DNA from: Paracentrotus lividus
Taxonomy: Eukaryota > Echinodermata > Echinoidea > Camarodonta > Echinidae
Direction: 5' to 3'
DNA length: 64,000 nt
NCBI GenBank assembly: GCA_940671915.1
Contig: CALNVZ010002974.1
Location: 14,242,456-14,306,455 of the forward strand
The notes beneath the pieces are model-generated. The model saw nothing but the letters and a program-made list of their open reading frames with translations. It was not told the DNA's origin and searched no databases. Shown here one piece after another: positions 33,361-46,283 of this stretch. The translations under genes were made by a program, and so were the position numbers. The stretch's first letter is position 1, and each line of letters begins with the position of its first letter.

Positions 33361-35570
33361 TCGAGTATAAAACTAATATAGGTTTCCCGGTCGATTTTAA
33401 ACTCTTTTCAATCAAATTCGTTAATGTTCAAGTCAATTTAAATAAATACACTTTCCCGGAGCGGAGGCTAAATGCGTAATTAAGTTAACGTTTAGAGCAA
33501 TCGATTTCGTTTATGTTAATCGTTAATGACCATTTCGTATTCGTTTAGTGTGATCAAAAGTGTTTTAAGCAGTAAATTCTTTTTTGTCAATGTGCATATT
33601 GAAAGCAAATTCGTGCGATCAATTTAAAAAAATTCCCAGCGTAGTAAAGAAGTGGAGGTGACGCCCAGCAGTCAAATACGTTTTTGCCATGACAATTTAA
33701 AACGTTTTAGCCAAATTCGAACACGATTGAAAGTGGGGGCTAGGGGCACTTTTTGAACGGGGGCCCTTAACCTCCAGTGGCATAATGAAAGCAAAATTAT
33801 GGGATAGGGAGGGGCTGGGTTATAAAAATTAGTATATTAATTTACGTTATAAATGCTGGTTCAAATATATGTTTTGAACCGGATTAAATGCCACTTTTAA
33901 AAGAAAAATGTACATTTGGATTAACAAGACATTTAAAGATTAAGCAACATAACAAGTTTTATTACACACTTATAGCCAAAGTTAAATTATTGCCCCCATG
34001 ATCGAATGTTAATATACCAATTGCAAGAATGAATTTACATGTCTTTAAAAATGATTTTTAAAAAATATAAGTGCTACGAAAGGCATTTAAAAAAACGTTT
34101 GAAGGGATGTAAATAGGCGCTATGTGATTCTGAACAACAACTCTTTTTACACCATAGTCTGCCTCCAGGCAGCAGGGGAATGTCTCATGCGTATTGCGAA
34201 CCGACGCAAAAAATTTGGGTTTAAAAAATTAATCTGTGGAGAAAAAGGGTCTTTCATAACTAAAAGTGCCCCTTGATTCACCAAAAAAAAATTGTCTGTG
34301 GGCCTTTCAAGAAGTCTAAAAGTGTTTTTGTTTTAATAAGTACGGCCCTAATAGCCAATACAGCTTAGTCCTCTTGTAGCAAAAAAGGACACTTTCTTAC
34401 CCGTAACGAAAAGGAAGTTTTTTGGGGGACACTCTCGACTGCCGACGTCTAATTTCCCTTGGGCCCCCAACGCAGTCCACCACCGTCTTCTCAACTCGAG
34501 CGTCAACGAGCGTTGTATTTTAATGAGTTCATACTACATTGGTCGATCTGCATCTTTTCTCTTTCGTTGTTCTTTGTTTTCGTTTTTGTTTCCCCCCCCT
34601 TTTTTTTCTGGGGGATTGGGCCCGCGCTGTCTTCTAAACGAAGCTATTTGGTCTAATCTGAATTTATGTAATTACATATTGATCTAATTGTCACTTGGTC
34701 ATTGGACCATTTCAAGCGTGAATCCCAGGGCCACCATGCCCGAGCAAACAAAAAACAACATAACGAAAAAAAGAAGCAAATGGTAAACACCCCCCCCCCA
34801 AAAAAAGATAGATTTGCCGACGACTCGGCAGACTGGCAAGCCTTTTCAATCGTTATCATACTCCCCCTTCACAGCCCACTGCGCCCGATCACGATCGACC
34901 GAACCCCTCGATGGGCCTCAGGTTAAGCGCACACAGAATCGCCAAATCTCTAACAGACACCCCACCCCCCATTTATGCGAGTTTCTAATGAATAGAGTGA
35001 GGATGAGGGCTGCAGCCCCTGACCACTACTGTTTTATACAATTAGTTGTGTTTTATTGTATTTTTTGTAAAACATTTCGCTTCTCGAGCAGTTTCTTGAA
35101 TCATTCAGATAAAAATGCGAAACATTATAATATTAGCTAATGTGTTTTGTTTTTGTTTGTTTTGTGTTTGTGTGTGTGTGTGTGTTTTCCAAGCTCAGGC
35201 TACCCTTCCCCAATGATCAGCCTCTTTTCTGACAAAAACACTCACGGCCCTCCCAAATTTTATTTTTCTACCCAAACCTAGCATTCTTAATTTGTATACA
35301 GTTAATTATCTAAAGTGGATGCCCCAAAATGAATTTGAATTCACCAGAAGACGGGAATTCTACGAATGGACGAATTTATGAGCGAACATTGACGAACGCG
35401 ACTGCTCACAAGAGTAAATTCGTCGGCGCAATTTGCAATTGGATTGAACGGTGTATTTGGCTACACAATCATAAACGAATTTCATTGCAGCGCTCAAAAG
35501 AAATGTCAAATTGTTCGGAGATAGTTTAAACTTGACGGGGAAAACCTATATTAATACTAGTTTATATACT
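33361..35570. mobile_element. Putative 2.2-kb element with AAATTCGT subterminal repeats
   Basis: Left end AGTATAAAACTAATATAGG and right end (minus) AGTATATAAACTAGTATTAA then TATAGG form imperfect inverted termini, followed inward on both sides by TTTCCC, 'tttaaac' and repeated AAATTCGT words (for example 33414, 33607; complementary ACGAATTT near 35368 and 35476). The interior holds G/C homopolymers and no transposase frame. The boundary call is tentative. Confidence 0.42.
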
Positions 35571-35978
35571 AGTAATGAAGCAACTGAATCGTCTTGGAAA
35601 CATTTGTTATACTTCGATAAACAAAGTAAGTGTTATTTCTCGTTTTGTTTAAAGCCATATTCTTGAATTTATAAAGAAAGTGAATATTGCGTTAATTATA
35701 GCCTCAGTGTGCATAAAAAGTTAGTTAACAGAATCAATATAAAGTTTGGATGTGAGCTGAAACCATCCCTAAAAAGAAATGTGTAAAAGATAAAAATAAA
35801 GAACGTTAAAAATGGTAGTTGTTGCTTCCCTGTTTGGCGTTCAACATGAGGGGGATAGAGCAACGTTCATCTGGCTTGCTCAGGCGCTGCCATGCCCATG
35901 GGACAAGGGCAAAAGAATATCCGTTCGACAATAAAATTTGGAGCTTGGTGCTTGGAAACACTTTTTTTTCTATACAAA

Positions 35979-37828
35979 GTGCTTTTAGGGTGTTTCCATT
36001 ACCTGCTACCCTGCTCACTTCCAATTTTCTGCTATACACCTTTTTCAATTTGGACTCGACATTTATCCCGTTCTGTGATTGGCTATTTTGCTCATGAATA
36101 TAGGCCTATCGCCACCTTTCCTGATAAATGTATTTGCATAAGAAGGAATGTAATTTGTGTGCGTGTACTCTGTGTGGCGCGCGATAAACGTCACGCGAAA
36201 ATACGATACGAACTCGTAGGATTTTACTGCCAAATCTTGATCTGTAAACGCTTTTCTTCTCTTTATTCTATATTTATCATTTTCATCATTATCTGTTAAT
36301 AATAAGGGCCGTCTAGATGCTTTCGATCGTTCTTAAATGTGATTTCGGAGACGTACATATGGTACTACAAAATACCAAGACTTGTTGTCTGAGAAGCGAC
36401 AGCGCATGACAAGCGTCACGAGCTCTCATTTGAAAGTCGTGAGTTCAAATCCGAAAACCGACGGATTTTTTTTCTCTTCTTCTTCTTCTCTTCTTGAGTT
36501 GTATTTTCTGACAGTCATTGACTGTCATTCACTTATTGAAAACAGAAAAACAACCTAAAAATAAAGATTTTTTTTTCTTAAAGATAATCAGTGTAGCCTA
36601 AAAGTGGCAGATACAATATTTTCTAGAGAGTTAGCCCTATGGGAACCCACTATTTTTTCAACACCCCCCCCCAAAAAAAAAAGAAATAAATTATTAAAAA
36701 AAAAAAATAGTTCACCCACATTCTAACTTTCCAGTGGATTTTTTTTTGGACACTCAAGTTAAAAAAAGGTCACAAGTCACACATTACGACTTTCTCATAA
36801 AAAAGCCATTATTTATATACTAATAATAATTATATTGTAATTATTCATATCATTACACTCATATGATAGTAATTATCAACTTTGTTATGACTATCGTATA
36901 TTTTTTAATTTTTTCTTTTCTTTGGAGTGCAATCAATAATCAATTAATTATGCCTCGGCTCAAATTCAATTGATGGCTCGAACTGTTCTTTAAACGTGTG
37001 ATAACGAGAATAGTAATTTTTTTAACTTGAGTGTCCAAAAAAAAAGAAAAATCCACTGGAAAGTTAGAAATGTTGGTGAATATTTTTTTTTTATTTTAAT
37101 AATTATTTTATTTTAATTTTTTTTTTTTTTTTGGGGGGGGTGTTGAAAAAATAGTGGGTCCCATAGGCTAACTCTCCTAGAAAATCCTGTATCTGCCACT
37201 TTAGGCTACACCTGATTATCTTAAGAAAAAAAAATAATCTTTATTTTTAGTTGTTTTCTGTTTTTCAATAAGTTAATGACAGTCACATGATCGTCAGAAA
37301 TCAAACTCAAGAAAAGAAGAAGAAAAAAAAAAAATCGTCGCGTTTTCGGATTGAACTCGCGACTTTCAAATGAAGAGCTCGTGATGCTGCTCACTGCGCT
37401 GTCGACTTCTCAGACAAGCATCTGTATTTTGTAGTACCATATGTACGTCCTCCCGAAATCAACATTAAGAACGATCGAAAGCATCTAGACGGCCCTTTTT
37501 TAACAGATAATGATGAAAATGATAAATATAGAATAAGAGAAGAAAAGCGGTACAGATCCAAGGATTTGCAGTAAAAATCCTACGAGTTTCGTCTATCGTA
37601 TTTTTCGGCGTGACGTTTATCGCGCGCCACACTGAGTACACGCACACAAATTACATCACCTTCTTATGCAAATACATTTATCAGAAAGGGCTAGCCATAG
37701 TATTCATGAGCCAAAAAATAGCCAATCACAGAATACGGGATAAATGGTCGAGTCCAAATTGAAAAAGGTGTATAGCAGAAATTGGAAGTGTAGCAGGGTA
37801 GCAGGTAATGGAAACACCCGTGCTTTTA
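35979..37828. mobile_element. Foldback element with 9-bp target duplication
   Basis: Inverted termini GGGTGTTTCCATTACCTGC / complement bound 35988-37819 (1832 bp), flanked on both sides by the identical 9-mer GTGCTTTTA (35979-35987 and 37820-37828). The arms are about 790 bp (35988-36781 and 37015-37819) around a loop of about 230 bp. A 9-bp duplication is typical of MULE/Foldback-type insertion. No transposase frame is present. Each arm carries a tRNA-like B box (GAGTTCAAATCC near 36440 and its counterpart near 37350). Confidence 0.88.
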
Positions 37829-38215
37829 TACAAATACACATGATTTATATATTTAAAAAAAACATACGAATTTTTAGATTGGCAAAGTATAAATAAATAA
37901 AATCAACAATCGAAAATATAATAATTATACAATATAATAGACTATTGAAATTAAATGTTGACATAATAGGAACACCAGTCCTTACATGGTACATTAATTA
38001 TTAAAAACAAACAAATCATAGAAATGCTCCAAGAGAAAGCAGTTTGAAGTTGACAATCAGAATACAACAAGAAAGAAAGAAACAAGAAATCTAAAACATT
38101 TTTTTTTAAATGGATGGTAGAATATTTTTATTGCCTCAATGCTTTAATTCAGAGAAACCTAATATTTGAACTTGATATTAAAGTGGCTCTTGATGCCTAG
38201 TTTTAAAAGTTTACC
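37829..38215. other. Gene-free stretch
   Basis: AT-rich; nothing recognised. Confidence 0.3.
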
Positions 38216-38216
38216 A

Positions 38217-38354
38217 GGGGGGCATTTCATCAACGGACTCATCGGATGTTTTATCCGACAAACTGTTATAAGCTACTGAAATGCTTGCATCTGATTGGCT
38301 AAGAGCAAATATGTCGGATAAAACGTCCGACAAGTCCTTTGATGAAATGGCCCC
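38217..38354. mobile_element. 138-bp foldback MITE
   Basis: Arms of about 43 bp: GGGGCATTTCATCAACGGAC...GTTTTATCCGACA against its near-exact complement ending ATGAAATGGCCCC. No coding content. Confidence 0.8.
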
Positions 38355-38548
38355 GCAATCGAGATTGGCATCGTAATTTATCATGTGTATGATAACAGAA
38401 TAAAGACACAAAGAAAGGATTGTGTGAAACTAACCACACTAAAAATACCCATAAAAAACAATCCATCTTCTCATGCGAGGAAACTGTAAAAACATTTTAA
38501 GGATAAGTGGACTTCAATGATACATCAGCTTGTCTGTATTTGAAGAGC

Positions 38549-39305
38549 TTGATTCCAAAAGGCCCTAAATCCACCTTTTACCAAAATGGATTTTATAGGA
38601 TAAATAAGTGCTTCTTAGGCATGGGAATCAAAATAATGCAGCATATCGAATTTTTAAAAAAATTGGAAGATTGAAAGAAAAAATGGTTTCAAATATGTGT
38701 TTTATTCCAAAAGGAGCTAAATCCAAAACGGTTTTATTCCAAAAGGCGCTAAATCCACTGTGGTCATTTAGGATTTGTTTATTTAACCACTTTACCTAAC
38801 ATTATACAGTCAGACCTTTTGTTGTGGTTACCAGTCTTCAGCATCAGTGCAAAATTTTGAAATAATTAGCATCGTTTTCATATTTTCATTAATATTTTTG
38901 GATTTAGCTCCTTTTGGAATAAAACATCGAAAATCCCAGTCTTGAGAAAAAAATAGGAAATTCTATAGTTTTTGTTTTAATTCTCAAATTTTGAACATCA
39001 ATGGTAGCAACATTAATGTGTTTTGCGTTGAATTTAATTTATTTATAGGCTTTAAATTTACAAAAATTGATGCTCTAGTGATTGATGTTTTATTCCATGA
39101 AAATTGAAATTATAAAAATCTCTTAAAAATTGAAATTGATAGCTAGATTTTTAAAAACATGATTTAATCCATCGAATACGATAGCCTAATCATATATATC
39201 AAAATAAAGTTACAACGGATAAGATCAAGTGGTAAAAAAAAAAAAAAAAACAACCTTGATTTACTCTAAAACACTTAAAGTGGATTTAGCGCCTTTCGGA
39301 ATCAA
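38549..39305. mobile_element. MITE with TTCCAAAAGGCGCTAAATCC repeats
   Basis: Ends TTGATTCCAAAAGGCCCTAA / complement with GGCGCTAAATCCACTTT bound about 757 bp. Further copies of the end motif lie inside at 38703, 38738 and (inverted) 38901. No coding frame. Confidence 0.65.
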
Positions 39306-39309
39306 ACTG

Positions 39310-40920
39310 TTCATTTCACAATTCATTAATTTCTGAAAATATATACGGTATTATGTAGATATCAATAGGTTCAGTTAATATTACAAACGAACGGAATTTC
39401 CTTTCCTTATGTGGGGGTATATCAAGGTATTATGGTTACAGTGATGATTATTATGGTCATTCGCATGTTTTATTAATACATGTATTATCATTATTATCAT
39501 TGACAGTATTATTATTATCTATTGTAATTAGGATTATTGTTATTATTATGATTGAGTCTGTTAATGTCCACGTGATTTCTTGCATGAGTCTTAGCTGCCT
39601 TTGGAAGTTGGAAAACGTGATTATGTATGACAAGTGAGCGTTCCGAAAAACAAGTCGCTGACAAAATAAGAAGAAGCAACCCCAAATTATGGTATAATGC
39701 AAAAAAAAATTATATTTCCTATAATATCATGTGTGAGATGGGGGATACTATGTTTCAATACTGGTTATTCTGTGTATGGTCGTGCATGGGATGTCATACA
39801 TATTTAGAGCGTAACAACCTACATCAAATGGTTTTTAGTGATTTTCATTCGTTTTCACCACTCCCTTCCGTCTCTCCCACAATCGTTCTACTGCACGAGG
39901 ACACAGTTCTGGTCACATAAGCCTAATTATGGACCCCATTGGGGTATGTTTTAAAAATTAAAAGGAAAAAAATCTTGAAAAATAACTGTTTATAATGAGA
40001 ATATTCAAACTTATTCTACAAGTAGGTAGTAATGTTATCTTTATCTCATCAAAATATGAAGTGACATTCTTCGGCTCATTTTTTTCTCAAATCAGCCTGG
40101 AATGAGACTATACCAGATTAAGTGCCATCACGACTTCCGGTTTCTGGTTCTTTCACCTTGAAAGAAGGTCTTCATAAAATTCTACTGAGCCCCATAGTAG
40201 CTCTGAAAAGGGACTCATCTGAAGCACTAATGATTCTTCTTTATAAAAATATGAAAGACTAAGTTCCAATATCTATTACTGATTTTATGTGAATTATTTT
40301 CCAAACCATTACATCATCATTGATACGCGGTCGGTGTATTTCCCGGATTTGATCATGCTAAGTAATAAGTGTAATGCGACCTTCTCCACTCACAATCCAC
40401 GTCAGCGCCATCTTGAGTTGAACACAGTTTAGGCAACAGAATAATTGTTCAACAATTATTATTCTTTAAAAACCACAGTTAAGTTTGACTAAAACTTGGA
40501 GGACATTATACAACATATTAGTTGAATAAGAAATAGATTTTATGGAGCATAATGTATGGGGATTTCAGATACTTGTCAGGGGGCGGTATAAAGATATTTG
40601 ATATTGATATACGAAGAAAAAAGAATGAAGGAGAAGAAGAATAACAACAAAATGATATACTTATGATTATCCAAACTTTTCTGAAAACACTTTCCATGTT
40701 TTTTTTTTCTCAATCATATATCGGTCCTTGCAACTTCTTATATATATATTTTTTATTTGTTTTATTTTTTAAAATGTTCTTAAGATGCTTTATACTTTTG
40801 GGAGATATGAAAAAGTTGTATTTACTATATTAAATCATTACCGGATGATATGAAAGATTATATCCTAAAACTATTTTGATGTGAGCGATATTGTAAAAAA
40901 ACAAACACCTCAATTTAATG
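39310..40920. other. Gene-free stretch
   Basis: Short open frames only. No gene or recognised repeat family. Confidence 0.3.
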
Positions 40921-40924
40921 TGTA

Positions 40925-41326
40925 TATTCAGTGAAGGAACTTCACTGGCTACGAGTTCGACAAAGAATCACTTTTAAGATACTAATGATAGTCTTCAAAG
41001 CACTGAATGGTCAAGCCCCCAAATATGTGACAGAATTGTTGAATTTGACTGCTGAAAGCCATGGTCACAATTTACGTAGCAAACAAGACAAGTTCCTGCT
41101 ACAGATGCCCTCACATAAAACAAAAATAACCCTAGGAGACCGTTCGTTCTTATGTGCAGCCCCTAAATTGTGGAATGGACTGCCACTGGAAATAAGGAAA
41201 ACCTCATCACTTGAGAATTTCAAATCAAAATTGAAAATTCATCTGTTCATTTAGAATATCTTAGCAACTAGAGCTCTTGCAGCGCATTGGAATATATCTA
41301 CATAAACATTGCGCTTTATAAATGAA

Positions 41327-41359
<33 letters not shown>

Positions 41360-41375
41360 CATTATTATTATTATT
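40925..41375 (+). mobile_element. 5'-truncated LINE (CR1/L2-like), C-terminal coding end plus ATT tail
   Basis: An open frame (40931-41254) encodes the characteristic LINE C-terminus: LHWLRVRQRITFKILMIVFK, ALNGQAPKYVTELL, LGDRSFLCAAPKLWNGLP and FKSKLKIHLF. This region follows the RT domain in CR1/L2-type elements. A short 3' UTR ends 'gcgctttataaatg' followed by an (ATT)n tail at 41325-41372, as expected for L2-like insertions. Everything upstream, including RT, is missing. The frame is undisrupted, so the copy is fairly young. Confidence 0.88.
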
Positions 41376-41511
41376 TTTACGATATATATATTTAAAAAAA
41401 AACCAAAAACAAACAAACTAAACAGAAACAACAACAACAAAAAAACACCAAATAACAAACAAAAAAACAAAAACAAACAGAAAAAAAAAAATTGGATCCC
41501 GGCTTTTGCGA
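41376..41511. repeat. A-rich low-complexity tract
   Basis: AAAC/AACA-rich sequence between the LINE tail and the next repeat. Confidence 0.6.
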
Positions 41512-41850
41512 GAATCAACTCAGCGTTCACGTGGAAAACCAAAGGGGACTCTCTTATGTGGATTACAATGGGCGTATTACCTTTGACACGTCCATGGAAC
41601 CTTATATACAGAGATCGTTATACACCGTTCATGCGGTAAGCTTCGGCGAGCGGGCATCGCAGCAGAGAGATAAAACGACCGTTACATTATGTTTCTTTGA
41701 AACATTTATACTGAAATTCACCAGAAATCATGAAAGGAATATCACAAGATATCTCACATATATCTTTAATTGCAATATCAACAATACTAGACTACATTTG
41801 AACGGCTTTATTCCGATCCTTTTTTGTTATTAAAACTATAACCCAACTTT
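41512..41850 (+). repeat. Dispersed repeat family D, copy 2
   Basis: See 5328-5640; the match runs from 'aactcagcgttcacgtgg' to 'aatatcacaagatatctcaca' and on to 'ctacatttgaacggctttat'. Confidence 0.75.
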
Positions 41851-43625
41851 AAGATATATAAAATGCCATATTCGCCACCTCTCTCCAGGAAAACCATTGT
41901 GAATAATTATGAACAATTGAAATTTGTGATAAGAAATAGATATATGATGCTCCAGTTGCCAGCTGGTGTAATGATTGAAATGAAATGATATGAAAAGGAT
42001 ACTTTACATTACCATTACTTCCTGGTATATGTTAAGATCTAGACACATCAGAATGGAAATTACGTCATCCTACTCGAACGCCGGACACATCTAAACTACT
42101 TGATTTCGGTTGAAACGAATACTCTTCAATTCTACGAAAGTTTTTTTTCTTTCTTTTTGAAAGATTTACCGGTCAAAATTGAAGAACCATTCGCACATAC
42201 GGAATGACATTTATTATATCTGCTAAATATAGGGTTACCACAGAGCCCCATTTATCAAAGGAAAGAGGAGATGATCATAAATCACCATTGGGTAGTGCAG
42301 AATGGTAAGTGTGGTTTTAAACCAGCCTCAACTACAGTCTGTGGCACAGGTCTGATGACGCACTGGGGATCGTTTTATAATCGTCAAGGATGTTGAAAGG
42401 GAGGGGGCTGCCCCCCCCCCCCACATCACAATAAACGAAACAGATCGAGAGAAGCTGAATAGAAAAAAGAACTGAATACGATGGGACTGATTGTGACGAA
42501 TACAAAGAAATTGTATCGGTAAGAATTAAACATCGTAATTAAAGATAGACTATTTCATTTTTTTGCCATGTTTACAAATATCTTTTTCTCCAGTGAATCG
42601 GTCGTACGTAAAAACTTATCATATTAAGTGCTTGTTATCACGTTTTACGTGCTCGGTAAAGTTTTTTTTTGTATGCAAAATCGCATTGATAGCTTGAATG
42701 GGAAGTCAAATATCACAGCTGCTATAGATATAGGAAAAGAACAATTTTTCGTTATTACAAAGGCGATGTTACTTTTTATGCATATAGGCCTATACGGCCC
42801 AAATACGAAAGAAGTAGAGTAAAACATTCATATGTAGATCACTGAATTAGTTATTTTACATTCAGCAAAACAAAAAACAATAAAACTAAAAAATAAAATA
42901 AAACTAAAAAATAAGGGGGGGGGGGGCGTTTTACAAATTGGTCTAGACAATTAGAACCATCAAATTATTAACGTCAATATACATGTACATAATAACAGTT
43001 TACGTTGGGGACCAACTGTTAACATCGCCATTCGACATGAGTTGATTAGTGTTCAGAGGCAACGATGGACTTTGAGATAAAACGAATCCTAACATAGTGA
43101 TGTTGATGGTAGGAATACTCCTCTATGAGTTGAAATTTCGGGCCTTTCCCTTTGAGAAAAGAGTCATTTGCTTTTATCAAAGGGCAAAAAATCACGGTCA
43201 ACAATTAATATACATAAATCACTGTGTGTATCATTTTCTTTGAAACAATAATAAGGCAATTATTCCCGCGGTCTGCCGACGTTGGTTAGCAAATATGGAA
43301 CATGGTATGAATTTCACCGCCTCTGTTCTGTGGAGCACTGTCCATTTATCCCGCAGAACTTAACTTGAAAGGAAATGGAAACTCAAACCATACGACCACT
43401 TTTTGAACCAAGTTGCCTTCACTTTCAGAGTCCTGTATTTTCGAATTACATGATTAATTATCGCTATTGGAAATTATACACTTCGAGGGAACTTGCACTA
43501 TAGAGCGTTGTGCTTGTTTTAAATTGATATAATAGTTGCATTGACCAGTAAAATGTAGACATCCTTATCAGATCATGATAAAGTAATTGATGATATTATG
43601 GTCATTTAAAACACTTATTTTCGTT
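41851..43625. other. Gene-free stretch
   Basis: Contains C-runs (42411) and G-runs (42916). No gene recognised. Confidence 0.3.
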
Positions 43626-43629
43626 ACAC

Positions 43630-44125
43630 TCGAGTCATGACCCAGTATCCGGGTAGATTGAAACCTTCTTGACCCACAATTCGAGTCGATCAGAGCCTTT
43701 ATCGGGTGTGTCTGGTGTGATATCCAGTGTTCGTCCTGTGTTCACCCTTGTTTATGGGCAATCTAAATTGCCTCTGTACGGATTGAGTGCACCCCAGATT
43801 TGAGTTGTGAACTAAAAGGTTGGCATGATCTTACCCTGTGTTTTGATAAGGAATACACTCCGTGTTCGTACCAGACAGAGACTGGTGTGTCCTCCGGAGG
43901 ACATTCCGTGTATGGCAATCTAAAAGTGTCTTTTGTCCCAGATTCTTTGTTCCTCGGAGCCATCCGGATCAAAAACATTTCACCCAATCTGGGTCCATTG
44001 AGGCAATATCCACAATCCGGGCCAACCACTTTTATCCGGAATCCAGATCAAATTGACCCGGAAAGTATATGGCCCCAAGGGACTAGAGTCCTCGTCACGA
44101 ATGGCCCGGAATGGGTCAGATTTAC
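43630..44125. repeat. Possible MITE with CCGGAT/CCCAGATT repeats
   Basis: Distinctly more GC-rich than its flanks. 'gacccagtatccgggtaga' on the left resembles the inverse of 'cccggaatgggtcagat' on the right, with repeated ATCCGG/CCGGAT and 'caatctaaa' words between. The 136-codon open frame here (43800-44210) is probably fortuitous. Confidence 0.3.
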
Positions 44126-44210
44126 CATCTACCATGCACCGTCACAAACGCCAACATCTGCATCCTTAGATCGACTCCAATTTCTCCTTGTAACTCTTCA
44201 TTTTACATAA

Positions 44211-45180
44211 TGTATGCCACAAAATCATGGCAGGCTGATGGGGCAAACGCCTAAGGAGAAAACCAGACTGACTAATTTACTCTGAAGACTTATGTATCTC
44301 AACCCTTTAGTAAAGAGAAAAGTATAACATAATAGCTATCCGTCTCACCAGAGAGGTGGGACACAAGTCAACAACTTTTTTCAATATCATTTTAGCAAAG
44401 AGAAAATAATTTTTCTTTGCTGAAATATAAATATTTAGAAAGTAATATTATCCTTTCAAAATCAATCTTTCTTTTCACAATTGACTGTTTTAATTTTGTT
44501 TGTATCATATATATATATATATAAACATGAGAATGCTAAGACCAAAATTACAGTTGTTTAATGGATTTTCTTTGTCAAAATGACAAAGTGATTCTTAGCT
44601 ACTTATCAACTTGCTAATAGTCCTCCAAATTATTGTATTGTACTCATGGCATCCCCCTGTCATATTGCAGGACAATAATTTACGTTTTTTTTAACAGTAC
44701 TTATATCTTGGACAGCATTGAACAGAGGACAAAGGCTGTATTATTCACAAGATAAGATGATTTTCAGTATTTCTTGAGCTTTCTCCAAGGCTCAGTGTGT
44801 CAGGGTTGACGGTAGAACAGTAACATTGCCATTTACTTCCAAAGTAAAATGAAGATGTGATATCCGTACTGAATTCTGCTTCGTTACGTCTTGGAAAAAT
44901 ATAACCAAATACGATAAAATAACTATACCAATTTGAAATTTATATTTGAATTAGTATTAGGTCACATGTACTGAAAAGGTATACAAACTTAAAATCACAT
45001 ATCATCTATCTCATGAGAATTAAAGCATTATAATTAATCACAGTGCGATTGTTTAATTCCATTTACAAACTGGTAATAGCCCAAATATATTCATTTGGGA
45101 ATCAGGCGAAAATGCGCCTTGAGCTTTTCATCTTAATGGAAAATGGTGCTATAGAAAAATGATTTAACTGTTAGACATGT
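44211..45180. other. Gene-free stretch
   Basis: An (AT)n tract lies at 44508-44523. Nothing else assigned. Confidence 0.3.
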
Positions 45181-45350
45181 TAGCCAAATTGGCAACTCGT
45201 TATTTGAACTCGTCTAGCCAAGTATGAATTAGATCAAGGGGAAATTAAACCAAATTGTTAGTAGATCAAATGGGTTTAGCCAATATGGTATTAGACAAAC
45301 AGAGAATAGGACGTATTGCTCTTATACCAAATGGATATAAACCATTTTAT
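45181..45350. repeat. Decayed minisatellite with 'tagaccaaatgg' words
   Basis: Words such as 'gttagccaaattgg', 'tagatcaaatgggt', 'tagccaatatggt' and 'taccaaatgg' recur irregularly and resemble degenerate copies of the 31-bp unit at 1290-1710. Confidence 0.3.
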
Positions 45351-45770
45351 CTGGACGTAATCGCCGAAATCGTCGATTTTGAACAAGCTTGTGGAGGAAA
45401 TCAACGCCTTAAACACCCTTTGTATTTTTATATTGAGGTTGAAAGCAAATTATGAGCTACAGAGCAGAAACATAATTTGGTTGGTGTCTGCAATAGTTAG
45501 TTATGTATTTTTTTTTTCACGCAAAAGAAATGAAACCTACGATTCTGAGAGATATAATAGCGTGTTCATGGAATTGATACACCAGGAAACACTAGCCTGA
45601 GCACTACCATGCTCAATTAATATCCATTCGCAAGTTACCATTTACATTTTAATTAAAAGGCGGCTCATCCAGCACATGTGTAAATTAATAGTTGATACGA
45701 ATTTTCATCCACTATTTCACCGTTGGAACACAGGATATTACATTCACACCCTTAATCAAACCAATGTTAA

Positions 45771-46279
45771 AGGGAAAGTTCACCCTGCGTTTAATTTGGT
45801 TTTAAAGAATGCTGAAAAATGAAATAAAAAAATAAGTTAACGTTTAAAGAAAATCAACCAAAAAATAAGGAAGTTATCACTATTTAAAGATTTGTTTCTC
45901 TGACGTCAGATGCTCTTCTATGTTTTATGTAAGGTATGTAAGGTATGTAAGGTAAATTGTCATTTTTTTTTTCAGGAAGAATATTAACTTTTATAACCTG
46001 TGCGGTTGATATATCATCAAACCTATCTTCATATACATGCCTCTATAAAATTGACCTATTCCTTTATCAAGAACCATGAAAAAAGAATAAATACAAATTC
46101 AGGTAATTTACATATACAACACATGAGAGAGCTGGTTGCACATGACGTCACAGGCCAAACTTTGAATATTCATAACTTCGCTATTTTTTGGTCGATTTTT
46201 TTCAAGCTTCCACTCATATTTTTCTGTTATTTTTCTGCATTTTTTAAAAACCAATAAAAGTCCAGGGTGAACTTCCCCT
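45771..46279. mobile_element. TTAA-flanked MITE (piggyBac-like)
   Basis: TIRs AGGGAAAGTTCACCCTG / CAGGGTGAACTTCCCCT bound 509 bp with TTAA on both sides (45767-45770, 46280-46283). TTAA duplication is the piggyBac signature. Internal sequence includes 'atgacgtcac' and 'cataacttcgctattttttggtcg', similar in style to the repeats at 11932 and 18060. Confidence 0.75.
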
Positions 46280-46283
46280 TTAA

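Noticed and set aside
39627..39920. 97-codon frame
   Set aside because: No recognisable motif, and an A-run and AT-rich codons make chance likely.
43800..44210. 136-codon plus-strand frame
   Set aside because: It lies in a GC-richer patch with repeated CCGGAT words and inverted ends; no domain is recognisable, so a MITE-like repeat explains it better.
45255..45600. Short plus-strand frames
   Set aside because: They overlap the decayed minisatellite-like words and show no protein-like conservation cues.
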